In this document: positions 1 to 8,669 of the stretch, one piece after another | Layout: each line of letters starts with the position of its first letter | Position numbering within the stretch: the first letter of the stretch is position 1 | Source of the DNA: Thermoplasmata archaeon | Lineage (GTDB): Archaea > Thermoplasmatota > Thermoplasmata > Halarchaeoplasmatales > Halarchaeoplasmataceae | DNA: 43,256 nucleotides | Direction of reading: 5' to 3' | Assembly (NCBI GenBank): GCA_003560595.1 | Contig: PWKY01000046.1 | Span: forward strand, 1-43,256 | Program-made: the position numbers and the translations under genes | Notes under the pieces: model-generated | The model's database searches: none | What the model saw: the letters and a program-made list of their open reading frames with translations, nothing else | Told to the model about the DNA's origin: nothing

Positions 1-2
1 AC

Positions 3-2144
3 TTCCGTACACTGGGAGGAGAGGTTATTCCCGTATGGGGCTACGAAGGAGGTCTCGGTGACGAAGGAAAAAAACCTATCGTTGGCGGTAGCGTCACACC
101 CTTTGCAGCCGGAGGAGTATCAACGATCCCCACAATATCCGAAGAAAAGAATTTAGCCTCCATATTACAGGGTGATCCCAGAGAAAGTCATGACGGTAAC
201 GCTGAATGGTACTGTCCCGAACATGGACATTCGGGCAATATCACTGCCATAAACATAAACAATCCAGATAAGACACCTCGTGGTGCCGACGATGCAATAA
301 ACGATGGAACTGTTGATTTTGGTAAAGAGGGATTTGAGTGGGATGCCTCACCGGATGAAAAACCAAAACCACATCAATGGTATTCATCTCCGGAGTTCGG
401 CGATAATATAATGTTCCTGGCAGAGTATGTGCATTACGATGAAAAATATAACGAGTACATAAATTACACTTGGGTATCGAACTTCAAAGCTGAAGATTAC
501 GCTACACCTCCGAATAAAGGGGATAACGTAGTAAGGTATGAACCAATCCCAAGACCGGAGGTCAACCCATATGTTGGTAAAGACGATGCAGTTGGACCTA
601 CTTGGATAAACATCTCTATACCAAATTTCAAGTACACCAGCAGTACAGTAGAAGGTGAACCAACATCTAGAGGTACATACGACCTACACGAAAGCTACGC
701 AGTCTTCATAAGAAGTGAAAAGGAAAAAGAATGGGTATATCTGGGAGATTCACAGGTAGATCCAAACAATATGGAAGAACTACATCCTCCCATATTACCT
801 CTGGATGACAAGACCAACCCGGATGAAATAAACACCGGCTCACACTACTTTTTAGCCGAAAATTTGGAACCAGAAACTGGATACGAGTTCAAGGTCAGGG
901 TTAACTTCCGCACCCTTGACGAACCGGTCCAAGGTAAGGTCTGGGGCTGGGGATATGAACAAGAAAAAGAGGTAAAGGATTCTATTAACAACGAACTTAT
1001 GGGAATGGGTGGTGGAACTATCACTCCCTTCGCCAGCAGGGGAAGTGGAGCCGTAGTACCTACTGGTTCTTTACCCGAGGCACCATCAGAACCCAGAGAA
1101 CTGATCGCTACTGGACAGATTGGTCAGGTATACCTTGAATGGAAAGAGCCTGACGATAAAGGCGACTCACCGATGGTTGGATATAAAATATATCGGGACG
1201 GATCTTATATCGCTCAAGTGGATACTTCAACTCTATATTATATCGATTCAGGTGTGACTAACGGTGTCGAATACACATATTATGTCACAGCGCTTAACCA
1301 AGATGCTGAAGGTCCTGCCAGCAATACGGATTCAGCAGTACCATATGGTTTGCCTTCACAACCACTATCTTTGACTGCTACAGCCGGCGAGGATCAGATC
1401 GAACTTGATTGGTCTCCACCCTTGAATGACGGTGGAAGGCAGGTCACAGATTATAACATATATAGAGACGGTTTTTATTATGTGACCATAAGTGCACCTA
1501 CAGTCTCTTACACCGATAATTCTGTGGATAACGGTGTAGAATATGATTACTACGTCACTGCGGTAAATGAAGCCGGTGAAGGTCCTGCCAGCAATACAGA
1601 CTCGGCAGTACCATACACCACATCGACAATCACGTTAACAACCTCTAGTTCATCGGACAATTGGTGCTTCCTCTCTTTATCATTGATACCTGAGAACACT
1701 GATATAGAAAGCATCTTGAACGACCCTACATTTGGTATATCCGACAGTTACGATCGGCTGATGTACTATGATGCCTCTGAAGACCGATGGATATCTTATG
1801 TTCCTGGAAGAGCCGCTCATTTCAACCATTTGACGGATATAGATAATACCATGGGTATATGGATACGCATGACCGATGATGCTACTTTGACCGTCATCGG
1901 ATTTGAGCCGGTTGAAACAACGATCACACTGTATCCTGGTTGGAACATGGTCGGATATCCAAGCACACAAATCGGTAATAACGGCCTACCTACTGAAGTA
2001 ACGAAAATAGGCTATTTCGATGCCAGCGAGCTTCATAATCTCGCCTACCATACAGATCCAGGGTCCTTTGTGTTCAATCCTGGTGAAGCATACTGGATTT
2101 ACAACGGCGCAGATCACACCGTAGATTGGATCGTTGATTACTGA
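3..2144 (+). CDS. Secreted FN3-repeat protein, 5'-truncated by the window edge
   Basis: The reading frame is open from base 3, so the first ATG at 411 is internal and the true start lies outside the window. Visible protein: a ~301-residue module repeats (an FRTL...VWGYE...TPFA block at base 3 recurs as FRTL...VWGWGYE...TPFA at base 906, exactly 903 nt later). Each copy looks FN3-like. Two clear fibronectin type III domains follow (about bases 1080-1345 and 1350-1615, both with a YKIYRDG/YNIYRDG strand and ending in EGPASNTDSAVPY). Last comes a C-terminal domain with the pattern LxPGWNMVGYPS...GEAYWIYN, which I recognise from archaeal extracellular proteins. No C-terminal membrane anchor is visible, so release or non-covalent attachment is likely. 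Probable role: cell-surface or extracellular binding. The substrate is unknown. The gene converges on the minus-strand regulator 11 bp downstream. Confidence 0.8.
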   Translation, partial: FRTLGGEVIPVWGYEGGLGDEGKKPIVGGSVTPFAAGGVSTIPTISEEKNLASILQGDPRESHDGNAEWYCPEHGHSGNITAININNPDKTPRGADDAINDGTVDFGKEGFEWDASPDEKPKPHQWYSSPEFGDNIMFLAEYVHYDEKYNEYINYTWVSNFKAEDYATPPNKGDNVVRYEPIPRPEVNPYVGKDDAVGPTWINISIPNFKYTSSTVEGEPTSRGTYDLHESYAVFIRSEKEKEWVYLGDSQVDPNNMEELHPPILPLDDKTNPDEINTGSHYFLAENLEPETGYEFKVRVNFRTLDEPVQGKVWGWGYEQEKEVKDSINNELMGMGGGTITPFASRGSGAVVPTGSLPEAPSEPRELIATGQIGQVYLEWKEPDDKGDSPMVGYKIYRDGSYIAQVDTSTLYYIDSGVTNGVEYTYYVTALNQDAEGPASNTDSAVPYGLPSQPLSLTATAGEDQIELDWSPPLNDGGRQVTDYNIYRDGFYYVTISAPTVSYTDNSVDNGVEYDYYVTAVNEAGEGPASNTDSAVPYTTSTITLTTSSSSDNWCFLSLSLIPENTDIESILNDPTFGISDSYDRLMYYDASEDRWISYVPGRAAHFNHLTDIDNTMGIWIRMTDDATLTVIGFEPVETTITLYPGWNMVGYPSTQIGNNGLPTEVTKIGYFDASELHNLAYHTDPGSFVFNPGEAYWIYNGADHTVDWIVDY

Positions 2145-2154
2145 TGTAAAACTC

Positions 2155-5100
2155 TCATATACTATCAAGCATATTTCGTGTTTTATCCATGTCCCTCTTC
2201 AGGTTCAATTCTTTTTGTATATTCAAAGCTTTTTCTAAGTAATTTCTCCCTTTATCGTCCTCTCCCATAACCTTCCATAGAACACCGTATTCATAAAGCA
2301 AAGATGCAAGATCTTTTTTTTCATCACTGTTTTCTAGTATAGTCTTCGCCTTTTCAAACTCTTCTTGTGCACTTTCCCATCTTTCCATCTCCCTATATAC
2401 CGTACCTAACATGATTCTACTCAGTCCTTCCAAAGAATCGCTTTCGATATCTACCGAGAGATTCAAGGCTTTTTTTGCATTATTTTTAGCATCTTCCATT
2501 TCACCCATCACGATCTCGGCTTCTGTAATACTGCACAATATCTCTACTGACAGGTAAAGATTATTTATCTCAGTGGATATCTCCAGTCCCTTGGTCATAT
2601 TTTTGATCGCCTTATCCATCTCGCAGATATCAAAATACACTTTACCGATATTATGGAGTGACATGGCCGTTCCCTGTTTATCACCGATCTCTTCTCTGAT
2701 CTGTAAACCCTCTTGATGATAATTCAAAGCTTTAATGGGTTCACCCATATCCTGCAATACAAGACCTAAGTTGTTCAGTGAAGATGCAACACTCCCCTTG
2801 TCTCCCACTCTTTTGAATAGATCAAGGCAGATCTCGAAAAAATCCGCCGCCCGCTGAAGTTCACCCAACTTAAAGTAAGCCATCCCCATGTTTATATATA
2901 CAGACGCCAGATTCAATTTATCTCCGATCTTTTTGAACGATCGAAGTGCTTCTTCATAGTGATCTAGGGCCCTTTTCATGTCCCCTCTAGAGTAGTAAAC
3001 TATACCGATATTTGTAGATGCACGTGCTTTACCCCGCGTATCATCTAACTCATTTCGTAGGTCAAGTGAATGCTCTAGATGCTCTAATGCTTGATCATAT
3101 TCTCCTCTATACCACTCCACGGTACCTTGATTATGCGCGATCTCCGCCATCTCTCTACCATCTTTATTTTTATGAGCTATATCGAAGGCTTGAGTCAAAA
3201 GATCCAATGAAACATCATAATCCCCGGTTCTCATATACGTTCTACCCTTAACTCTTTTGACTTTAGCGATCTCCGGATCATCGTTTTCCAGCAGTTCAAG
3301 AGCCGAATCACATTCTTTTAAACTTCGCTGATAGTCGCCGGTGTTCATGAATACATTTCCAAGCTTACGATGTAAGGTAGCCTGGATAGATTTATCTTTT
3401 GTTGTTTCCAACACTTTATCGTATTCTGTCACAGCATCTTCGAAATCTCCAAGGAGGCCACTCATGTCTCCTATCCTCTCTAGAATATTGCACCTTCGTT
3501 CTACCTTACCTTCCACCATACGAAGGTTGTTTAACGCCTCTAAGGATTTATTGTAGAATTCTATAGCCTGCTCTGGAGCCAATGCGTTCTCGGCTTTTTC
3601 TCCTGCTTTGTATGAATAATCGTGTCCCTTTTCATGTTGATTGGTGTTAGAAAAATGTCTTGCGAGGTCGTAATAAACTTCGTGTATCCTACCGCTGTAA
3701 TTTGTTTCGTAGAATTCACCCAATTTTTTATGGTGTATATTCTTCCACCATCCTGGCAAACTACTGTAGATCACATCCCTAAATATGGCGTGACTGAAGT
3801 TTATATCTCCATTATTAGGCAATAGGATCCCGGAGTCAACCAAGTTTTTTATGCTGTTATCTGTGTTAGGATCAAACCATTCGATGATCTCTTTATTTAT
3901 CTCACCTCCTTCACAGGCTGCGTATTCCACAAAATCGATGGATCCTGAGTCCAATAATTCCAAACGTCTGTGCACCACTTCTTCAACACTGGTTGGTACC
4001 GACATCATATCTTCCAGTAGTTCGTATTTTCCTTCAGTTTTCTCTATGTTCCCTTCCTGTTGCATCTGTTTGAGCAGTTCGATTACGAAGAATGGATTGC
4101 CTTTACAGTCCTGGGAAAGACGTTCTATCATGGCTTCCGGGAAGTCGTTAGGCCGGTAAATTTCGTCAACTAATTTTTTAATACAATCCTGACCCAGTTT
4201 TGTCAGTTCGATGAAATCAAGCAGGTTGTCGTCACATAAGGTTTGTAAAGTTTGTAGGGCATGTGGTCCTTCATTTGGACGGAGTGTACACAAAACCAAT
4301 ATCTCTTCGTCCAGTATATTTCGTGAGATGTAATCGATGATGGATAGCGAGGATTCATCGGTCCACTGTAAGTCCTCTAGCAGAAGTAAGATAGGCTGTT
4401 TTTCACTTATATCGCAGAGCACTTGAACTATACGGTCCGCCATCTTCAAACGCTCGTTCTCTAGTTTGATACCTTCCAGATCCTTTCTGACGGCATATGG
4501 GATATCGGATAGTTTTGAGATCTTATTTTGTATCTCCTGCATCTCTTCCATATCTCCCGACCAGTCCTCCATCAAATTTGAATCTTCGATCTCGATATCC
4601 TTTACGGTCTTTGCGAGGTCCCTCTTCATGTCTGGATGTTCTCTTCCCTTTATGACCGCCGCTACATAGATCTCTTCCCCATGTTCTATGAGTATCTTCA
4701 TGTCCCCATATTCCAATCTGCCAAGACCTGCCCCGGTATCTCCGGACCTGTCAAAGGAATCTTTAACGAAGTTCTGCACAGCTGATAGCATCCCTGCAAA
4801 TATATCACCGTCGAGTTCTTCTTCCTCCCCTGGAAGCGCCGTTGCCAACAATAATCCCGCATTATTAACTGCGAATATCTCCGCAAAGGAAGTATTTTCC
4901 ACCTCTTTAAAGAGAGGCTCACCGATCTCATCTTCTAATGCTTTGGAAAAAATATCGAATGGTTTCAAAGAATTGATATCTGCCATGCCTGTCAAAACTT
5001 TGAATCCTTCTTCCTCTGCCCGAAAGGTAAATTCTTCCACTAACCGAGTTTTACCGATACCAGCTTCCCCGGCCAGTGATAAGGTGGTACCTTTTCCTTT

Positions 5101-5187
5101 TTTAACTTTGTCGATGCTTTTGGAGAATAACTCAATTTCTTGTTCCCTACCAACTAAGGGTAGTTCTAATCCTCTGAACATACTCAT
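2155..5187 (-). CDS. AAA/STAND ATPase with inserted roadblock-like domain and TPR repeats
   Basis: A protein of about 1010 residues resembling MalT/adenylate-cyclase-type signalling ATPases. It has a VGREQEI box near residue 12, Walker A GEAGIGKT (about 40-47), Walker B ILLLLEDLQW (about 266-275), and a long C-terminal array of TPR repeats from about residue 530 to the end (repeated GDYDxSLxxxxxAL / LGxxYxxxG patterns). Between Walker A and B, around residues 100-205, lies a separate domain with NNAGLLLATALPG, GDIFAGMLSAVQNFVKDSF and LEYGDMKILIEHG, which I read as a roadblock/LC7- or longin-like sensor. No DNA-binding domain is visible, so it probably acts through protein partners held by the TPRs. 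I chose the ATG at 5187 over the upstream GTG at 5196 because a TATA box sits about 28 nt upstream, which fits a leaderless mRNA. Confidence 0.8.
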   Translation of the reverse strand: MSMFRGLELPLVGREQEIELFSKSIDKVKKGKGTTLSLAGEAGIGKTRLVEEFTFRAEEEGFKVLTGMADINSLKPFDIFSKALEDEIGEPLFKEVENTSFAEIFAVNNAGLLLATALPGEEEELDGDIFAGMLSAVQNFVKDSFDRSGDTGAGLGRLEYGDMKILIEHGEEIYVAAVIKGREHPDMKRDLAKTVKDIEIEDSNLMEDWSGDMEEMQEIQNKISKLSDIPYAVRKDLEGIKLENERLKMADRIVQVLCDISEKQPILLLLEDLQWTDESSLSIIDYISRNILDEEILVLCTLRPNEGPHALQTLQTLCDDNLLDFIELTKLGQDCIKKLVDEIYRPNDFPEAMIERLSQDCKGNPFFVIELLKQMQQEGNIEKTEGKYELLEDMMSVPTSVEEVVHRRLELLDSGSIDFVEYAACEGGEINKEIIEWFDPNTDNSIKNLVDSGILLPNNGDINFSHAIFRDVIYSSLPGWWKNIHHKKLGEFYETNYSGRIHEVYYDLARHFSNTNQHEKGHDYSYKAGEKAENALAPEQAIEFYNKSLEALNNLRMVEGKVERRCNILERIGDMSGLLGDFEDAVTEYDKVLETTKDKSIQATLHRKLGNVFMNTGDYQRSLKECDSALELLENDDPEIAKVKRVKGRTYMRTGDYDVSLDLLTQAFDIAHKNKDGREMAEIAHNQGTVEWYRGEYDQALEHLEHSLDLRNELDDTRGKARASTNIGIVYYSRGDMKRALDHYEEALRSFKKIGDKLNLASVYINMGMAYFKLGELQRAADFFEICLDLFKRVGDKGSVASSLNNLGLVLQDMGEPIKALNYHQEGLQIREEIGDKQGTAMSLHNIGKVYFDICEMDKAIKNMTKGLEISTEINNLYLSVEILCSITEAEIVMGEMEDAKNNAKKALNLSVDIESDSLEGLSRIMLGTVYREMERWESAQEEFEKAKTILENSDEKKDLASLLYEYGVLWKVMGEDDKGRNYLEKALNIQKELNLKRDMDKTRNMLDSI

Positions 5188-5212
5188 TGAATACACAATA
5201 GAAGTTCAAGGT

Positions 5213-5219
5213 TATAAAA
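5213..5219 (-). promoter_or_regulatory. TATA box for the AAA/TPR regulator
   Basis: On the minus strand the sequence reads TTTATAA, centred about 29 nt before the ATG at 5187. That spacing places transcription start at or next to the start codon. It lies in a 123-bp divergent intergenic region shared with the sulfate-activation operon. Confidence 0.45.
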
Positions 5220-5252
5220 CACATGCTTATCAACCAGCTTTTCAACAAAAAC

Positions 5253-5260
5253 TATAAATA
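5253..5260 (+). promoter_or_regulatory. TATA box for the RHH-sat-DHH-cysC operon
   Basis: TATAAATA on the plus strand, about 55 nt before the first ATG (5311). Transcription would start near 5283 and give a leader of about 28 nt, which carries GGTGA seven bases before the ATG. Confidence 0.45.
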
Positions 5261-5310
5261 ACTCATCCTAATGATACCCAATTAAATCTAATTAAATATG
5301 GTGAAATATC

Positions 5311-5538
5311 ATGGCGGAAAAAAAATACACGACGGTATCCATACCGATACCATTGGCGAAAAAGGTCAAAAAGAGGATGGAAGGCACGGGCTTCACATCC
5401 ATATCGAGCTACGTCACCTACGTACTGCGTCAGGTGATATCTAGCATCGAAGAGGAAGAACAACAGCAGGAAGGCTTCTCCAAAGAGGACGAGGAGAAGG
5501 TAAAGGATCGCCTTCGAGCTTTAGGATACCTTGATTGA
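5311..5538 (+). CDS. Small ribbon-helix-helix (CopG-like) protein upstream of sat
   Basis: 75 residues. The first half (KKYTTVSIPIPLAKKVKKRM...TSISSYVTYVLRQVI) has the beta-strand/helix/helix pattern of RHH DNA-binding proteins. The acidic second half ends in DRLRALGYLD. It sits first in the operon, 11 bp before sat, with a GGTGA ribosome site. The position suggests a regulator or accessory protein of sulfate activation. The LRALGYL ending resembles C-termini of some sulfatase/phosphodiesterase proteins, which is suggestive only. Confidence 0.7.
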   Translation: MAEKKYTTVSIPIPLAKKVKKRMEGTGFTSISSYVTYVLRQVISSIEEEEQQQEGFSKEDEEKVKDRLRALGYLD

Positions 5539-5549
5539 TAGGTGTTAAG

Positions 5550-6698
5550 ATGCCTAAACCACACGGCGGAACTCTGATAAATAGGATAGTTTCCAGCTCT
5601 AAAAAAGAACGTCTGCTTGAAGAAGCGGAGAACATGACAACCCTAAAATTGAACGGCGGGTTGCGGAAGGATGTAGAAAACATCGCCTCCGGTGTTTACA
5701 GTCCTCTCGAAGGATTCCTATCCAGAGAGGATTTCGAGAACGTACTGCATCACGATCGATTGTCCAATGATATCCCATGGACCATCCCGATAGTTCTAGA
5801 TGTAAACAAAGATACGGCTGATGAACTGAAGCAGGAAGAAGAGATCATACTGCAGAACGAGATGGGTGATAAATTTGCTATGATGTCCATAGAAGAGGTT
5901 TACACCTACGATAAGGAGCACATGGCTGAGAGTGTTTACGGAACCACCGATGACGCACATCCAGGAGTACAGAAGGTCAGGGATATGGATGATTTTCTGG
6001 TAGGTGGAGAGATAACACAGATAAACGAGACCGATTCAGGATTCGATAATTACCATCTTCGACCCATAGAGACCAGGGTACTTTTCAAAGAGAAGGGATG
6101 GAGGACCATAGTAGGTTTTCAAACAAGGAACGTTCCTCATCTTGGACACGAATACGTTCAAAAGACCGCACTCACCTTCGTCGACGGTATATTCATAAAT
6201 CCGATAATCGGTGAGAAGAAGCCTGGAGATTATCTAGATGAGATCATACTCGATTCCTATCAAAGCCTGATGGATAACTACTATCTTAAAAACCGTGCGG
6301 TGATGAGCATACTGCAGGCCGAGATGAGATACGCAGGCCCCAAAGAAGCCATATTCCACGCTATCCTGCGAAAGAACTTCGGGTGCACTCATTTCATCGT
6401 CGGCAGAGATCACGCCGGTGTAGGCGACTATTACGGGCCCTACGCCGCCCAGGATATATTCGAGAAGTTCCCGGATCTGGATATAACACCGGTATTCTTC
6501 AAATCGTTCACATACTGCGAGAAATGCGGCGGTGCTGTTGACGGATTTATCTGTCCACATGGAGACGAGCATAGGGAGAACTTCAGCGGCACAAAGATGA
6601 GGAAGATCCTCATGGAGGGAAAGATACCCCCTGAACATATGATGAGACCTGAAGTGGCTCGGATCGTCATAGATGCCGACCCTAAGTTCGTAGAATAG
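5550..6698 (+). CDS. sat: Sulfate adenylyltransferase (ATP sulfurylase)
   Basis: Makes adenosine 5'-phosphosulfate (APS) and PPi from ATP and sulfate. About 382 residues, the normal archaeal/bacterial length. Visible motifs: the nucleotide-binding QTRNVPHLGHE (variant of QTRNPxHxxHE), GRDHAGVGDYYGPYAAQDIF, a zinc site CEKCGG...CPHGDEH, and FSGTKMRKIL near the C-terminus. The ATG at 5550 is preceded by a GGTG ribosome site. A TTG at 5535, overlapping the RHH stop, is a weaker alternative. With the APS kinase encoded 1 kb downstream it forms a PAPS-making pair. No APS reductase or sulfite reductase is in the window, so assimilatory or dissimilatory reduction cannot be claimed. Confidence 0.93.
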   Translation: MPKPHGGTLINRIVSSSKKERLLEEAENMTTLKLNGGLRKDVENIASGVYSPLEGFLSREDFENVLHHDRLSNDIPWTIPIVLDVNKDTADELKQEEEIILQNEMGDKFAMMSIEEVYTYDKEHMAESVYGTTDDAHPGVQKVRDMDDFLVGGEITQINETDSGFDNYHLRPIETRVLFKEKGWRTIVGFQTRNVPHLGHEYVQKTALTFVDGIFINPIIGEKKPGDYLDEIILDSYQSLMDNYYLKNRAVMSILQAEMRYAGPKEAIFHAILRKNFGCTHFIVGRDHAGVGDYYGPYAAQDIFEKFPDLDITPVFFKSFTYCEKCGGAVDGFICPHGDEHRENFSGTKMRKILMEGKIPPEHMMRPEVARIVIDADPKFVE

Positions 6699-6709
6699 GT
6701 GGGTTCATA

Positions 6710-7693
6710 ATGTCTCAAGCTATGGACAAACCGGGTTTACTGCTGCATCACTGGGATACCGACGGTATGTCTTCGGCAGCTATATTACTCAGGTGTTTGG
6801 AAGGTACATACGAAACGTTCACACCTATGATAGGCAATTATCTACTGAACGATGAAGATAAAGAGGAGATCAGGGCTTTAAACCCGGATCACACCATAGT
6901 AGTCGACATGGCTCTTCCAAAGGATTCCATCGAATTCTTGAAAGAGTTCGGCGAAGTTCACATCTTCGATCATCATCTTCAGCACCGACATGATGTAGAG
7001 CTGCACCACAATCCCATCATCTCTGGCGAATCAACAAAAAGATTTCCAAGTTGTTCATGGGTTGTAACGGAGTACCTGGAGCTAGAACCAGGATTGCTCA
7101 CTCTACTCGGTGCCTTCGGTGACAGGGAAACCAAGCTAAAAGATAACCATCACGCCATGGGTGTTGTAAAACCCCTTTTAGATTCATTTCAAGTTGGATT
7201 CGATGATCTACTGAGATGTGTGTACATGATGGATACCCTTCATAAATTAGGAAACAGGAAAGCGATACGCGAAATCCCGTGGTTTTTGATGGACGTAATC
7301 CATCCTAGGGAGATATTGGCCAGGGAGGATCTAAAGGACAATCTAGACAGATTGGAAAAGACCATCGAACGGGAATCCAAAAGGCAGCTAAATAAGTTAA
7401 AGGAAAATCTTTACTCACTACGCCTTGAAACGCCTTACAATATCATCTCAACAGTGACTCGCAGAATATCATGGAACCGCTCTGATAACGATATAGTGAT
7501 GGTGACTAATCCCTCTTTTACAGATGGGGAAACACAGGTCTATATACGAGGGGCCATCCCTGATTCTCAGGAGATAATAGAGTATCTAAGGGATATGGGA
7601 CACTCCGCAGGCGGAAAGAGCGACGTGGTAGGTATGGTTATACCAACGGAAAGAGAAGATGAGATCCTAAAAGAGGTTGTCAATAGGTTGTAA
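6710..7693 (+). CDS. DHH-family phosphoesterase inside the PAPS operon
   Basis: 327 residues with metal-binding DHH-superfamily motifs: HHWDTDGMSSA near the N-terminus, VVDMALP, and the DHH triad in FDHHLQH. The C-terminal part has GHSAGGKSDVVG where many DHHA1 domains have GGGHxxAAG, so the substrate-binding loop is atypical. Relatives act as nanoRNases, 3'-phosphoadenosine 5'-phosphate (PAP) phosphatases or RecJ-like exonucleases. Placement between sat and cysC suggests PAP recycling after sulfotransfer, but this is inference from context. Start: ATG at 6710 with an AGGTGGG ribosome site, 11 nt after sat ends. Confidence 0.85.
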   Translation: MSQAMDKPGLLLHHWDTDGMSSAAILLRCLEGTYETFTPMIGNYLLNDEDKEEIRALNPDHTIVVDMALPKDSIEFLKEFGEVHIFDHHLQHRHDVELHHNPIISGESTKRFPSCSWVVTEYLELEPGLLTLLGAFGDRETKLKDNHHAMGVVKPLLDSFQVGFDDLLRCVYMMDTLHKLGNRKAIREIPWFLMDVIHPREILAREDLKDNLDRLEKTIERESKRQLNKLKENLYSLRLETPYNIISTVTRRISWNRSDNDIVMVTNPSFTDGETQVYIRGAIPDSQEIIEYLRDMGHSAGGKSDVVGMVIPTEREDEILKEVVNRL

Positions 7694-7731
7694 TTACAGT
7701 TAAGGATCAGATGATTAAGAGGTATGATAAT

Positions 7732-8319
7732 ATGGTAAATGAAAATATAATCGCAAACGAGCAGCATTGGGAAAAGAAGAACATAGAGGAAGGTTACACA
7801 TTATGGTTCACCGGTCTATCGGGCTCCGGTAAGTCCGCAGTAGCCGAAAGGGTTGCTATACGATTGGAAGAAGAGTATGGTGAATCAGTTGAACGGCTGG
7901 ATGGAGATATAGTCAGACAACATCTTACTGCCGACCTTGGCTTTACAAAAGAGGACCGTGACAAGAACATAGAAAGGGTAAGCTTCGTGGCTAAGTTACT
8001 ATCCAGGAACGGCGTTGCAGTGTTAGCTTCCTTCATATCCCCCTATATTCAACGGAGGGAAAAAACCCGGGATATGGTGACCAACTTCATCGAAGTTTTC
8101 GTGAAGTGTCCGGTAAAAGTATGTGAGGAGAGAGACGTTAAAGGGCTGTATGAGAAGGCTAGAAACGGAGAGATCAAAAACTTTACTGGTATATCCGACC
8201 CATACCAGGAGCCAGAGGATCCGGAGATAGTACTGGAAACCCATAAAGAAACGATAGAAGAAAGTGTTCAAAAGGTAATAGATTATCTTTTAACAAATGA
8301 GTACATTAAAGAGCCATGA
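7732..8319 (+). CDS. cysC: Adenylylsulfate kinase (APS kinase)
   Basis: Phosphorylates APS at the 3' position to give PAPS, the sulfate donor of sulfotransferases. About 195 residues, standard length. P-loop GLSGSGKS is at the N-terminus, followed by LDGDIVRQHL and LGFTKEDRDKNIERV (the APS-binding region), and ASFISPYIQRREKTRD (lid region). I prefer ATG 7732, which has GAGGT eight bases upstream; ATG 7711 in the same frame is an alternative. The gene overlaps the following PIN gene by ATGA. Confidence 0.92.
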   Translation: MVNENIIANEQHWEKKNIEEGYTLWFTGLSGSGKSAVAERVAIRLEEEYGESVERLDGDIVRQHLTADLGFTKEDRDKNIERVSFVAKLLSRNGVAVLASFISPYIQRREKTRDMVTNFIEVFVKCPVKVCEERDVKGLYEKARNGEIKNFTGISDPYQEPEDPEIVLETHKETIEESVQKVIDYLLTNEYIKEP

Positions 8320-8669
8320 CCTCGGTGGTATTGGATACGAACGCGTTGATGATGCCCTTCCAGTTCAACGTCCATCTGGATTTTGAGCTGCAGCGATTGT
8401 TCGGTGATCCCGATGTGTATGTCCCCTCCTGTGTGAAAGACGAGCTCAGAAGTTTGAATATAAAGGACGCTCTTATGCTGGCAGAGAAGTACGAGGAATA
8501 CAAGGTGAAAAAGGAGCGTGACGATGGAGTTCTTGAAGCCGCTTCCAAACTGGATGCGGTCCTGGTTACAAACGACGCAGAGCTTAGGAAACGAGCTCTG
8601 GAGAGGGGCATACCTGTTGCATTCCTCAGAGAAAAATCCTATCTGATGGTGGATGGTGATTTTATATGA
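8316..8669 (+). CDS. PIN-domain nuclease, Fcf1/UPF0129-like
   Basis: 117 residues. The N-terminal VVLDTNALMMPFQF, the middle PSCVKDELRSL and the C-terminal LVTNDAELRKRA give the acidic residues of a PIN metal site. The MPFQFNVHLDFELQRLFG stretch resembles archaeal Fcf1-like (rRNA-processing) PIN proteins rather than toxin VapC, and no antitoxin gene lies beside it. It overlaps cysC by 4 nt and ribK by 4 nt, so translation is probably coupled. Confidence 0.82.
   Translation: MTSVVLDTNALMMPFQFNVHLDFELQRLFGDPDVYVPSCVKDELRSLNIKDALMLAEKYEEYKVKKERDDGVLEAASKLDAVLVTNDAELRKRALERGIPVAFLREKSYLMVDGDFI

Noticed and set aside
4688-5257. 189-codon plus-strand ORF opposite the AAA/TPR gene
   Set aside because: It is Ser/Pro-rich shadow sequence with no domain or ribosome site, and the minus-strand frame shows clear P-loop and sensor motifs.
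8316-8669. Toxin-antitoxin (VapC) module
   Set aside because: The PIN protein resembles the Fcf1/UPF0129 type and sits in a metabolic operon without an antitoxin-like partner.
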